From Anas platyrhynchos (lineage: Eukaryota; Chordata; Aves; Anseriformes; Anatidae): a DNA stretch of 64,000 nt. The stretch spans positions 144,527,001 through 144,591,000 of the forward strand of contig NC_092588.1 of NCBI RefSeq assembly GCF_047663525.1. Direction: 5' to 3'. The notes beneath the pieces were generated by a model. It saw only the letters and a list, made by a program, of their open reading frames with translations, ran no database searches and was not told the origin of the DNA. Positions 1 to 10,292 of the stretch are shown here, piece by piece. Position numbers and translations under genes: made by a program. Numbering within the stretch: position 1 is the stretch's first letter; each line of letters begins with the position of its first letter.

Positions 1-255
1 TCTACAGCCAGCCAGCGTTACCTTCTGTCTCCTACTTGAGTATATAATACTAGTAATATTGTCATGAAGGCAAGCAGAACATATATTGATCAATCACAGG
101 TCCAGCTGAAGGGTCAGGATGGGTTAACATCTTAAAAGTATTATTTAGTTTATGATAAGATGCTATATTTCAATTAGTTTTAAGCCAGGAGAGCCACATA
201 TCCTGAAAAAGTATATAGAGCCTACACAAAGTTTCTAGGTAAAAGGGAAAGTGTA

Positions 256-467
256 TTAGGAGAAAAACATATTAGTTTTGCTATCTGAGAACTGGAATGG
301 TACATAGGGAACAAAATTAAGACCCCCTCCAAAACAAACAAACGAACAAAACCAACAAAAGCTACAACCTCTTGTGTTTTGGACAGGCACAGACATTTCA
401 GGAGTGCGGCTGGGAGACGTGCAGTTGAGGCAAAGCCACTCCTCAGTAATGTGTCTTCCAGACATTT
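256..467 (-). pseudogene. Possible cytoplasmic exon of the same unrecognised gene
   Basis: A strong acceptor (ttcctgcatcttctgcag) precedes AA-ATG, which completes a phase-1 codon from the donor at 661. The frame reads M-S-G-R-H-I-T-E-E-W-L-C-L-N-C-T-S-P-S-R and stays open to 256. The last third is low-complexity (Trp, Phe and Cys from a GTTT-rich run), so the true exon may end near 365. No family is recognised. Confidence 0.3.
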
Positions 468-660
468 CTGCAGAAGATGCAGGAAGTAAATTAGTTGTGA
501 CTTAGCTTTGAGAGAACACTAAATCTTAATCAATTCTTATTCCTTGTTGGCAACACGTCTGCTGGAAACTGTTTCTTGTTCAACAATGGCTCAAAAAAGA
601 AGCAGGAGAGAAGTGAGGAAACCACTAAGTTGCAAAATATCAGCACTTCATTCCTCTTAC

Positions 661-780
661 CTTGTAACTTCTTGGTAAGAGCGAGAGTAGATGCTTTCAT
701 AAGATGCAGCAAAGCTGCAAAACCACAACCAATGATAAATAATAGCCCTGCCCAAAGAGGAGAAAATAGCGGATTTCTAC
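661..780 (-). pseudogene. Transmembrane-helix coding fragment with splice donor
   Basis: The minus strand encodes N-P-L-F-S-P-L-W-A-G, then L-L-F-I-I-G-C-G-F-A-A-L-L-H-L-M, then K-A-S-T-L-A-L-T-K-K-L-Q. This is a convincing membrane helix followed by a basic stop-transfer end, reaching a clear donor (TTACAAG|gtaagagg) in phase 1. The next fragment (start 467) begins in the matching phase and would add E-M-S-G-R. Upstream, an adjoining frame (51-codon ORF at 777-932) is offset by one base, so either a frameshift or an unseen intron separates them. Confidence 0.35.
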
Positions 781-932
781 TCAGAATTCATATTTTTGCT
801 GACCAGAGCTAGAAGCTGCCTCTCAGCAGCATGATCACTAGCAATCAGTTTGTTTGTGGCCTGCATGCACACACTGCAGTCACAAGAAGTCACCACTTCC
901 ATAGTCCAGGATAGCAAGAAGAGCAGAAACAT
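777..932 (-). other. 51-codon ORF with signal-peptide-like start
   Basis: ATG at 930-932 opens M-F-L-L-F-L-L-S-W-T-M-E-V-V-T-S followed by C-D-C-S-V-C-M-Q and a hydrophilic, helix-prone tail ending N-M-N-S-E, stop TAG at 777-779. It could be a small secreted peptide by composition. More simply, its second half is the extracellular, juxtamembrane part of the gene whose membrane helix lies at 661-780. A splice acceptor (cttcttgtgactgcag) lies inside it. Confidence 0.25.
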
Positions 933-973
933 GAAATGGCCTTCAGAAGTTTATCATTTGTTCAATATTGTTA

Positions 974-1390
974 TCAATGAATGAGCAAACTGAACACTGC
1001 TCTACATGATGTAAAGAAGAAAAGGAAAGTCGTGTAAGAATTACTTAAATCTGAATGACCCAGAGGTTCTCCAAGATTTATCGTTACTGTAATAGATTCA
1101 AGAAGTGGCTTTACTGCTACTGGTGTAACCTCAAGTGCCAACCTTGTGATCTGGCAACCTGGTTTCAGAGATGGAAAATGTCCAAAATTCTTCGCAGAAG
1201 GCCCATAGCTTGGTACAACTCTTGGATCTAGGAAAAAGTATGAGGGACTTGAAGATGTAATGTTCATAATGAACCTTCATGGGCCAGCAGGGCTCCATGT
1301 TGCAGCCAGGACTTGATAAAAGCAGATCTTGTCTGACAGAGAAAAGAGATCCTGGAAGACAACTGCTGTCTTGAAGATAAATTCCTCTTA
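974..1390 (-). pseudogene. Exon-like coding fragment with one in-frame TGA, unrecognised
   Basis: After an acceptor (aaccttccttcag, exon start 1390) the minus strand reads 36 codons in frame (starting E-E-F-I-F-K-T-A-V-V-F-Q-D). A TGA at 1277-1279 follows, then the same frame stays open for about 100 codons (R-F-I-M-N-I-T-S-S-S-P-S-Y-F-F-L-D-P-R-V), including an N-I-T glycosylation site. A strong internal acceptor (actttttcctag) just before D-P-R-V is an alternative, which would make two exons and remove the stop from the second. The composition is that of an extracellular segment. I do not recognise the family. Two further fragments downstream may belong to the same gene. Confidence 0.35.
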
Positions 1391-1992
1391 CTGAAGGAAG
1401 GTTACAAAACATATTTACCTAGGATAGAATTAAATTTTACCTCACTTTTTTTTTTTTTTTTTTTGAGAGAGAGAAGGAGGGAGACCATTACAGGAAAGGA
1501 GAGAGACCATTACCTGAAGCTGCACATCACTTTGCATTAAACTAAATAACTTAATCAGCAAACTTTCTTTAAAAAGAGGCCAAATGCATTTTTAAAGATG
1601 AAAATGCACAAGAGAACTGCAAAGATGGTTTTCAAACAGTAAAATACTTGTCAAATTTATTCTTTAAAAGCAATAAACATATTAAGGTGTAAGATGCAAA
1701 GGTTTGTAAAATTATTAGCTTCACATTAGTCCATAATAATAGCCACAAGGATGCCTTAAAAGCGTGGTGAATTTAATGTTATTTTTTTTTTCCCTGAACC
1801 TGTTGAGTTTTTTTAATGCAGGCTGTGCTCACAGGCTTGCCTATGTCTTCCCACCCATCTTCTTCCAACATTAATCACTCCTGTTTTCTTAACCACCGAA
1901 CATGGCTGTTAGCAGAGCGCCTTCCGAAACATTTACACTGGGAACTGAGGTGAGGGGTAGATTGTAACAAAAGAGAAAGAAGGCAGAATAAT

Positions 1993-2023
1993 TATATATA
2001 TATATGTATATGTATATATATGT
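1993..2023. repeat. TA/TG-rich microsatellite
   Basis: Alternating ta and tg dinucleotides run about 31 bases at the edge of the CpG island. Confidence 0.85.
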
Positions 2024-2490
2024 AGGTCTATGTAAACTCATGCTCCACTTAGAGCAGGGAAGAAGAAACCCACCCACTCCGGGTGAATCCCACCTCCACC
2101 CTGCAGAAATGGGGTCACATCTCCCCGTCCCCCACAGCCCCCTCCCAGCCCCAGCTCCCAGGGCCGGGGGCCGCGGTGGGGCCGGCCCCCGGCAGACAAT
2201 GGGCGAGCCGCACAATGAGCCGAGCGCTGCCTTCCATATTGCACGGCTACACACAGCTCCTCCGCGGCCACCGCAAAATCACTCGGGGAAGGGGGTGGGG
2301 CCGAGAATCCCATTACCAAAAAAAAAAAAAAAATCTTTAGGTGGATGGAGATTAAAAAAAAGGGAAAGAATAAAACCAGCTCCATTCCACAAAGCAGCAG
2401 CAGGGTGAGGTCGTGCCCGCTGCGGGCCGCCGTTCCCCCTCCGGGCACCTCCGGGGCGGGGATGTAATGGGGCTGCCGGCACCCCACCTG

Positions 2491-2546
2491 CCCCCAAACC
2501 CCCCCGGATACCCCCCAAATCCCCCTGGGTCCCCGTTCCCCCCCCC
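2491..2546 (-). other. G-quadruplex-prone G-run cluster
   Basis: The plus strand has C runs of 5, 7, 6, 5, 4 and 9 bases separated by loops of only 3-5 bases. The minus strand can therefore form a stable G-quadruplex. It lies in the core of the CpG island. Confidence 0.7.
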
Positions 2547-3611
2547 TCCTTGTCCGCCAGGGCCCGGAACGTGCGGGAGCGCCACAGCGCCGCCGCCGCA
2601 GCTCGGCGCAACACAAAAAGGGGCTCCCCCCACCCCCCCCCCCCAAAAAAAAAATCAAAACCTCCCGACCCCCCCTCCCCGTGCGAGGGAAAATGCGCCG
2701 AGAAAAATGCCCCAAATTACAAAATGTCTCCCAAATGTACCTTTCTTAGAAGGAAAAGAGGCACAGAAATAAAACGCCCCCCCCCCCCCGCCAGCCATCC
2801 GAACGGGGAGCGGCGAAACGAGAGCTTTTATATAACTAATGCTCGGAGCTAATTGCCGTAACAGCGCTAATTTGTAAATAAAAAGGTCACGGTTTACTAA
2901 CAGCCATAACTTCATCTAAACCCTGCGATGTCAATCCCCACCTCCGCCATGCCAAGGGCAGTTTCCCCCCGTAGTTTAGACCAAAGTAATCCATCAAGAG
3001 CCATCGCAAATGGCATTTTTAAACTCTTTTTCACCACGGCCACCGCCGCCGAGCAGCGACATAATGTGCTGTGCTGCCGTGTGGCTCGGGGCTGCATTGT
3101 ATTGCTAAAGACGGGAAAACACTCGGCCAGGGCTACGTTTGTGACTCGGTAAGGAAACCACCCCCCAGATGAAAAGCCAGAAGGAAAAGCCAAGTCCATC
3201 TCAAAAAAAAAAATAACAAAAATACCCGAGTTCTTCCACCCTGAAATCGAACTTAAATCGTTGGTAAGCTCGGCGTGCCAATTTTAAAGAGGAAGCAAAA
3301 CTGACTTTAGCAATTGTCGCTATTAAGGAGACATCGCTGGGTGGAATACACACGAGATCAAAGCTAAGAAAAATACAAGGCTCTGTTTTGTTCGCCAGCA
3401 CAAGGCAAACCCTCCACAGCACGAACACACGGGGGGGAAAAATAATAAAACCCCACAAATATTTTCGGTTAAAAGCCCAAACTTACCTTGGGAGAAGGCA
3501 GCCCTTGCAGAGCGCCTGGAACAATATGGACCGCATACTCGCTCTCCCACCGCCAGCCACCTCCATGCCGCAAAGGGCTCCCCGAACATCCTTAAAATAT
3601 TTCGCAAATGC

Positions 3612-3688
3612 AAAAAAAAAAAAAAAAAAAAAAAAAAAGTCAGACTTTCTCTCCCCCCCCCCCCTCCCCGGTCCCTCCCCCCGCCCCC
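3612..3688. repeat. 27-base A run followed by C-run cluster
   Basis: An uninterrupted A27 (3612-3638) is followed within 15 bases by C12, C4, C3, C6 and C5 (3653-3688), the last set again quadruplex-prone on the minus strand. Length is likely to vary between individuals and sequencing runs. Confidence 0.8.
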
Positions 3689-4801
3689 GCCTGGCTGGAG
3701 GGCGAGGAAGGCGGCGGCTTCCCCGGGCTCTGCGGGCGATGCCGGGGGGGAGCCACCGGGGTCACAACTTTGCCACGGTCGCCCCCGGCTCCCTGGTTTC
3801 CTCCCCCCCAGCATCTTCACCGCCACCGCCTGGAAAAACGCGGCGTGCCATTTTCCAGCCGCCTTCCAGCCACCCAGGACCAAAGTCTAGCGCTGGTTTT
3901 CGGTGACACTGCAAAACTACGCAGCCCACCCCCGCCTCCACCTTTTTTCTTTTTTTTTTTTTTTTTTTCCTTCTTCTTTCCCAACGCCAGCAGCCGCCTC
4001 CCCAGAACGAATAAATAGAGGCAGCTGGAGCAAATAACGCCCAGACTTCGCCTTTCTCCCTCCCTCCGTGCCGCCCCACCCCGCCGGCAGCCCCGCAGCA
4101 ACTTGGTGCCCGGGAGCGCATCCCTCGGCCGGGCCCGGCGGCGGGGGCACCCCGGGGCCAGCCCCCGGCCCCGCCGCACCTCAGCCCCCCCCAGGCGGCT
4201 GGAAAAGCCCCAGTCATGCCCGAAGCAAAGGCTGGGAAGCGGGAGGCTTGAATTCCCAGCGAAATCCTCGCTTTCCTTCCGCGCTAGAACCACCTACCTT
4301 CCGCCAGAGCTAAATTAACGCTAAATTCACCGGGTACGCCCGTCACGGCGGGGATAGTTTTTCCATAAATGCCGTTTTAAAAACCCCTCCTCGGACTGAC
4401 TGACAGAATTCTACCATGCTGCCCACAAACAAAATGGCTGTGGCACCGAGTTTTTTGGTTCCTCCCACCGTGCCTCCCCCTGGCCTCCAGGAAGTGGTAG
4501 AAAATCCAAAATAAAAATCGGCACGAAAAAGTACAATGCGGCCCCAAAACTCCGGGCGGCACCACCAGGCACCAGGGCCGGGGACCACCTTCCCCGGCGC
4601 CGGACTTTCTCGAGGATTTCATTATTATTATTATTTATTTTTTATTTTTTTTTAAAGGGCATCAATCACTGGAAATTTACATCCCTGTGTAATTCGAACT
4701 TCCTGCTTTACATATTTATAAGGTCTTTCACCTATCTTGGCAGGCGTTCAGCTGAAGTGGGTTGGGAAATTCGATGCTGTGGCTCCAGTTCGGGAGCTGA
4801 G

Positions 4802-4984
4802 TCAGGTACTCGGCTGCTGGAAGGCGGCTGGCAAAATGCTGGCAAATTCTCCCACTTCCAGGGCTCGGCGCGGGATTAAATCGCCCCCGTAGCCTGGAAG
4901 TGAGCGTGTAGCCGCAGATAGGACGCTGGAATGGGCATTCTCGTCGGGATCGGGAATTTGGGGCTCTTGCACATAGATATCCAT
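4802..4984 (-). other. 60-codon ORF beside the CpG island, unrecognised
   Basis: The ATG at 4982-4984 opens M-D-I-Y-V-Q-E-P-Q-I-P-D-P-D-E-N-A-H-S and closes after Q-Q-P-S-T. The amino-acid composition is balanced and lacks the runs seen in neighbouring GC-rich shadow frames, so it could be a short coding first exon or an upstream ORF of an island transcript. An overlapping frame (4728-5069) is open too, which weakens the case. Confidence 0.15.
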
Positions 4985-5639
4985 TTTGCAATGTTTGCCT
5001 GGTGGCGTTGGTGGCTCGCAGTAACCTCCCCGAGTTAGGGTTTCTGTGGAAATAATGTTGCGTTTTCATTTGCTACACCCCTCTATAGTGTAACGACCTT
5101 AAACTTTTCTTGGTGTTCACCTTAACTAAATAAACACGGAGGTATGGCATATTCAAATTAGAGATGATGATAAAAATGTCAATATGTGGTCCTCCATCGC
5201 AGCCAGCAGCCTCACTAGGCAGTAGCAGAGCTCCTCCTGCACGCTGCTTCTTGGGCCCCATAGGGCCTGATTCATTTCCCAGGAGAGTCTTTTCACTGCC
5301 TTTAGTAGGAGTCACGGTGGAGACAGGCTGTCAGACCTGCTGAGCCTGATCCAGCGCTAATTTAAAAGGCTTGAATTAATATTCCCCTCCACTGCTATTC
5401 TAAACCTTTTTCAGAAGCACTAAAAAAAAAAATAATAACAAACAGTGAAATTGAGGGGTTTTGTTCCTTAACCACATCCTATTTCTAGGCCTTAAATTGC
5501 AAAAAAATTATCTGTAAAATGACATAAAGCAAATTTTGTCATAATTGTTATTTGTTTGTACTCTCCTGATATCTAGCAGCCTTAATCCTGGACTATGGTT
5601 ATAATAATATGCCACACAGAAATATAGGGCAAATAGATA

Positions 5640-6110
5640 ATTCCTGCCCTGAAGAGCTCAAAAGTGTGAGACAAAAGACAGCAGATGGCTACGGACAGAT
5701 GAGGGAAACAATGAGCCTGTATTGATCAGCCAGGAAGGCACAGTTTGCAACACAGCATCAGCCCAACCTTGTTTCTGTGTATACGCCATGGGAAAGAAGA
5801 CATAAGGTGGGATTTGATGAAGAAAATTAATTGTTCTTATGGTTGTTTAGAGAGAACTTCTCCAACAGGAAGGACAGCATGGAGGAAAGCACAAAGAAAC
5901 TTGTATGAAAAAGAAGCAGATGAACTACATAAGTCTAATAAAATTGGCATTAATTTCTTCATAATGACAGAAAAATGATGAAGGGGGAGGTAGGCCATGA
6001 TAGCATTGAATATACAAATGCAAAGCTTATATTTGATATAGGAAAGGACAGGCAATGAAAGGATTTAAAAGGTGGGGTGAATACAAGAAGCATAAACCAG
6101 GCCTGTTAGC
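5640..6110. repeat. Possible ancient interspersed repeat
   Basis: This block begins ttcctgccctgaagagctca and continues with purine-rich sequence (gagacaaaagacagcagatg; ggaaggacagcatggagga). The opening phrase resembles a very old amniote interspersed repeat, but I cannot name the family with confidence. Open frames are short on both strands. Confidence 0.25.
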
Positions 6111-9100
6111 AGTCAACAAGACCTAGGAAAAAATATACAGTAGCTTAAATTTGATGGGTTTGAAGAGATGAAGCTGTTGAGATTCTGTTTTGTTTTGAAA
6201 GTCACCATGTTTTTTTGTAGGAATAAAAGTGTTGTTCTTAACCATTACCACTACATGTTGCTCATCTGAACTTGCCTCCTGGCATGTGTTTAGTGAATTT
6301 GTAAGTGCTATTTCTCACAGCAGCATTCATGATATGAACCGCTACAGAGTGAGTGAGTGCCACCTCAGGCCTGTTAGTGCAGGTGTTAGTACACGGGTTG
6401 GTCGGCACCAGAAGGACCATGCAAGCTAGGAAGGTTCCTTATCCTGTTACCTGTTTTCTGTGAAGTCTTAGCCTCCTTGCAACGTCCCATAGCTTAAACG
6501 TCCATCCAAAAACACCAGCCCTGATTGGAAGGGTGGGGAAGGCAGAAAGGGCCACACAGCTCTGCCGGATGGTGGAGCTACCTCTGGAGAGCTAACCATG
6601 GTCTGGAGGAGGAGGATGGCCTGTGGGCTCATATTCCACTCTGTAAATTCTTCGTTATGTAATGTTTTTTGTATTTTAAAACTTTCTTATTTCTTTCTTT
6701 TTTATCCACATTTAATAGCAGCTCTGCAGTTGTAGCAGCTGCATATTTGCAGAGTCTTTGTGATTCCCTTGCAGGCAATGCCTTTAGTACAATTATATTT
6801 ACTATACCAAAAAGTATATGTTAACTAGTCACGTCATAATGCATTTTAGTAAATTACCTTAATAGAGCTAGGCCTTGGTGGATACCTGCGGATATCGTGG
6901 TGTGGCACAGGTGAAAGACTTTGATTGGATTCTTTTTTTCACAGGCTCAGCTAAACTGAACCATCCCACTCTTTCTGCCGATTTAATGCTCACCAGTTCT
7001 GTAGATGGGCTGGTGTATGGTAACTGTTAAGCCAGCCACGGTCATTTTCTCTCATGTTTAAATTCATCATCAGTTTTAACTGGAAATAATGAATATCAAG
7101 TGCTAAGTGCTGAGAATTGAGATAGCAATTGAAAAGCCCATTGCAGCTTTTTTATCTCAGTAACTGTTCCAAGAAAAGCCGAACAATACATTCCCATGTC
7201 TTCAGAATGGCTCTCATTTGATTGTTTTTCCCAATTTTTCCCAAATGTCTTGTTGTTGAGACTAATTCCAAAGAACACCACCATGGTATATCCAGTCTGC
7301 ACTTTTCTGAAGAATCGCCCAATGTTTGTATAAGTGTTCATCTTGAGATTTTACTCAAAACCAGGGAAATAAAAAACCTGTGTGGGAGCAAAGAAGCAGA
7401 CTAGCTATATTTTAAAATGTAAACTAACACAAAAAAAGTGGCTAAAACTGATAGCATTCAAATAATATTTTCTTACTCAAATTAGTAAAACTACTTCTTA
7501 TAGTCTGTCTGCCGTGTAATTGCTTTTATTACTCTTTATCTTTCATTTCCATTAATCTTTATCTTACCCATAAAGATTTAACTCTAGTGCCATATTTTCC
7601 AAGTAGGTCTCTGTCTGTACTCTTGTAATAAACAAATTACACTGATCTTCTTTTGACAATCTTTTCTTGATGTCTTTATGAAATAAATTATCAATCCTGT
7701 TCAGTCAGTAAATCATTTGGTAGACAGCAGTAGCTGGAGGATTTCAAAGTGCTTTTACCACTGGTATGTAAATTATCATTTGTTTTCTTTTCATAAAAAT
7801 GGCATTGAATGTTTCTCAGTTGAAAGGTCATTAAATGCATAAATATTTTGCATTTTAATTCAGTAGATAAGGTTCACATAGCTGCATAATTGCTCTTGAA
7901 GAATTTAAGAAACCAATTTGTTGTAATTTGGAAAATTCATAAATTATAGCATAAGAATGGATCATTGATGCCTGACTGTATAAGAGAGGACATAAGACTT
8001 CCCTAGCATAATTCTTGTTTGACCCAAGTCAGATATTTTTAAAATGCATCCTGTCCTAACTGAAAATATACAGTGATTAAAAATCCACCACATTCTTTGC
8101 TACGTTGTTACAGTGACTCAAAATTTAATTTTAAGTCACATGCCTTGTAACCTCTTAAACCTCTTCTTTCCATCTCTCTCTGTCCAACTTTTTTTTTTTT
8201 TTTTTTTTTTTTTGAGCATTTGAGACTCACAGAATAAGATGTTTTTCTGTTATAGAAGTTACATGATGGTAGTGCTTCTCTGAGTTGTCTCCAGTTTATC
8301 AGCAATCTTCATGCTTTACAACTCATGGACATCGGAAACAGGTGTAATATTCCAACAACAGTCATGCTGCTGTTTGTCACATACTGAAGTGAGGCAACAC
8401 CTTATCTCCCCAAATTTCCTTTGCTTTCTTGCTGCATTATCATTACGAGTGCCTGCATTCAACAAGCTATCCAATTAATTTCGATATCCTTTACAGTCAG
8501 CCCTTTTTGATCATACCTTCTTATTTCTTTTGTCAACAGGATTGTTCTTAGAATATTGTTTCCCCTTTATGCAGATATACATGTTGCTCACTTGTGTCCA
8601 CCTTAATAAACTAATCCATGTTGCTTTTTATAAATAACCCATCAACCACTATTTTCCTTTCATGCAAACTCTTCAGTAATATGGAGCATCAGGAAGGATT
8701 TATTTTCTTCATAATCTCACTTCAATAAATGTTTTCTCTTTGTTTCAAACAGTGACATTGCTGATTTTCTTTCTTTGTGCTGGGTCTTCATTTTCAAATA
8801 TTTTATGTTTAGACCAAGTAGGTTTAAATTACAGCATTGTCACAGGTGGATGTGTCATTCATCCTTTTCAAATCAGAAGTCCTGCCAGTGATAGTTCAGA
8901 TGGTTTTAGGATAATGTTCAGTCACAAAAGCTGTGGAAAAAGAGCCAAGTCAGTAAAGTTGGAAAAGCAGTTGGTTACAAAAATGCATGGGTGTCTTCTG
9001 AAAAAAAAAAAAAAAAAAAAAAAAAGACAACAAAACCCATCAACATAGAAGTAAACCTCCAAAACATCTGTTGCTTGTAGTTGCCAAGTTGTGCCACACA

Positions 9101-10020
9101 TTTCTGATGATATTTTTTTTTTTTTTTTTTTTTCTCCCTATTATTTGTGTTACATCCTTGTATAGTGGTCTGAAAGTATCTACACAGATCCACTGTACAG
9201 ATTGGTCAGCTCATAATCTACATCTTTTATACATTAACAATTTTCATGAGTTTTGGAAAGTATTGCTGTAGGAATCAAAATGTGCCATAGAATTAAATCT
9301 ATTTTCATATGAAAGGTCCTATGTAGTATGGCCAGTATTTCTCCACCAGCTCCAACAAACTGGACATAACTTCAGAGCAAAGTCAGAAAAAAAAAGTTCA
9401 CTGTAAAACCTTTCTTTTAACTTTGGCAACTGCTTGACTAGGATTGTTCTTCACACTTTCCTTGTTATGTGCTCATGTTTGAAGAAAGTCTCATCAGCAC
9501 TTGTCCAGGTCTTAGAATTTCAGGTGTAAGGTTATTCAGTGCCTTTGGATCCAATAAGGGACAGAATATTTGCTCCTCATCCTTGTGTAGAAACTGAAGC
9601 TGAAGAAATATTCACTGAGATGTTTACAAGCAGAAGTAACAGATAAAGCATCTTTTTTACTTGCATGCATTCCTCTTTTATGTCTGCAGTGGTTCTTGTG
9701 TGAGCATTGTTCACAGACACTAAGATGCAGCAGTTGGCGCTGCTGTTGGGTTGCTTACAGTGTGTTGTGCCAGGCCAAGGGAACATGCAAGTGATGCTTC
9801 TGCTTTATTAAATATGTTGTCATCTCCTCTCTCAGGTTTTCATTTTCTGATGATTAAGGGAATCGCTTGTGGACTTCATTAGATGACCTACTATTGGAGA
9901 CAATTTCCCCATATGATTTTCTCTACCTAGGAAATTTCAGTAGAAATGTGATGGATTTAGTTAAGGTGAATAATGGCTTCAGTCCATCTGTGTTCAGCCA
10001 ACTTCCGTGTTGACTGGTTT
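6111..10020. other. AT-rich intergenic DNA
   Basis: I see no supported gene. It contains T25 at 8189, A25 at 9001 and T21 at 9113. Open frames are short and low in complexity. Confidence 0.5.
8189..8213. repeat. Homopolymer T25
   Basis: An uninterrupted run of 25 T. Comparable runs occur at 1446-1464 (T19), 9001-9025 (A25), 9113-9133 (T21), 57283-57307 (T25, ITGB1 intron) and 60386-60409 (A24). Confidence 0.9.
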
Positions 10021-10036
10021 ATGTGTTCAGAACATT

Positions 10037-10042
10037 TTATTT
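10037..10042 (-). terminator. Candidate polyadenylation signal for the 10.3-10.8 kb coding remnant
   Basis: The plus strand reads tttatt, that is AATAAA on the minus strand, about 250 bases after the stop of the open frame ending at 10293. The spacing is reasonable for a short 3' UTR, but single hexamers are frequent in AT-rich DNA. Confidence 0.3.
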
Positions 10043-10126
10043 GTTCTTTTCTGAATTCATGTTTGTCATTCAGAATATAAGGCCACTACTGAAAGCATTT
10101 AAGAAAGGTTCAGTCACTCATGGCAC

Positions 10127-10164
10127 TTTTACTTCTGCTGCAAACAAATGCAGCAGAAGTAAAA
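10127..10164. repeat. Perfect 16-bp inverted repeat with 6-base loop
   Basis: Arms at 10127-10142 and 10149-10164 are exact reverse complements (ttttacttctgctgca), separated by aacaaa. It lies in the putative 3' UTR of the broken minus-strand gene and would fold into a stable hairpin in RNA from either strand. Confidence 0.9.
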
Positions 10165-10292
10165 AACAGATGTATTGCAAAGGCGATGCTGTCACAATTC
10201 AGTTTTACTTTTTTGAAATGTTCTGATGATGTGACATAATGAACAGAAGCCAGTTTAGTCAGCAAAAACTTGATGAACATAGGGAGAGTATA

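Larger units (their letters stand above)
1890..4620. promoter_or_regulatory. CpG-rich island, candidate promoter
   Basis: G+C and CpG rise sharply against the AT-rich flanks. A GC box (ggggcgggg, 2453-2461) and long C runs are present. On the minus strand an exon-like segment ends at a strong donor (CCCAAG|gtaagttt, exon end near 3487). On the plus strand another ends at GACTCG|gtaaggaa, near 3149. This pattern suggests a promoter, possibly bidirectional, for genes not otherwise identifiable here. Long open frames across it (for example 2038-2715 on minus) are what GC-rich DNA gives by chance and are not called. Confidence 0.6.

Noticed and set aside
2038..2715. Long minus-strand ORF (225 codons) and several overlapping ones in the CpG island
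   Set aside because: Glycine, arginine and proline runs derive from C-run DNA; all six frames are unusually open here, and no domain is visible.
3323..4293. Overlapping 150-190 codon ORFs on both strands
   Set aside because: They cross the A27 and T runs, giving poly-Lys and poly-Phe, as expected of GC-rich shadow frames. The donor near 3487 is noted under the island instead.
4264..4318. Plus-strand peptide S-L-S-F-R-A-R resembling the start of EPC1
   Set aside because: Only seven residues match, no initiator precedes it, and what follows is unlike EPC1. EPC1 would also be expected on the minus strand. Treated as coincidence.
8740..9271. ORFs ending or starting in poly-Lys or poly-Phe
   Set aside because: They run through homopolymers A25 and T21; no independent coding evidence.
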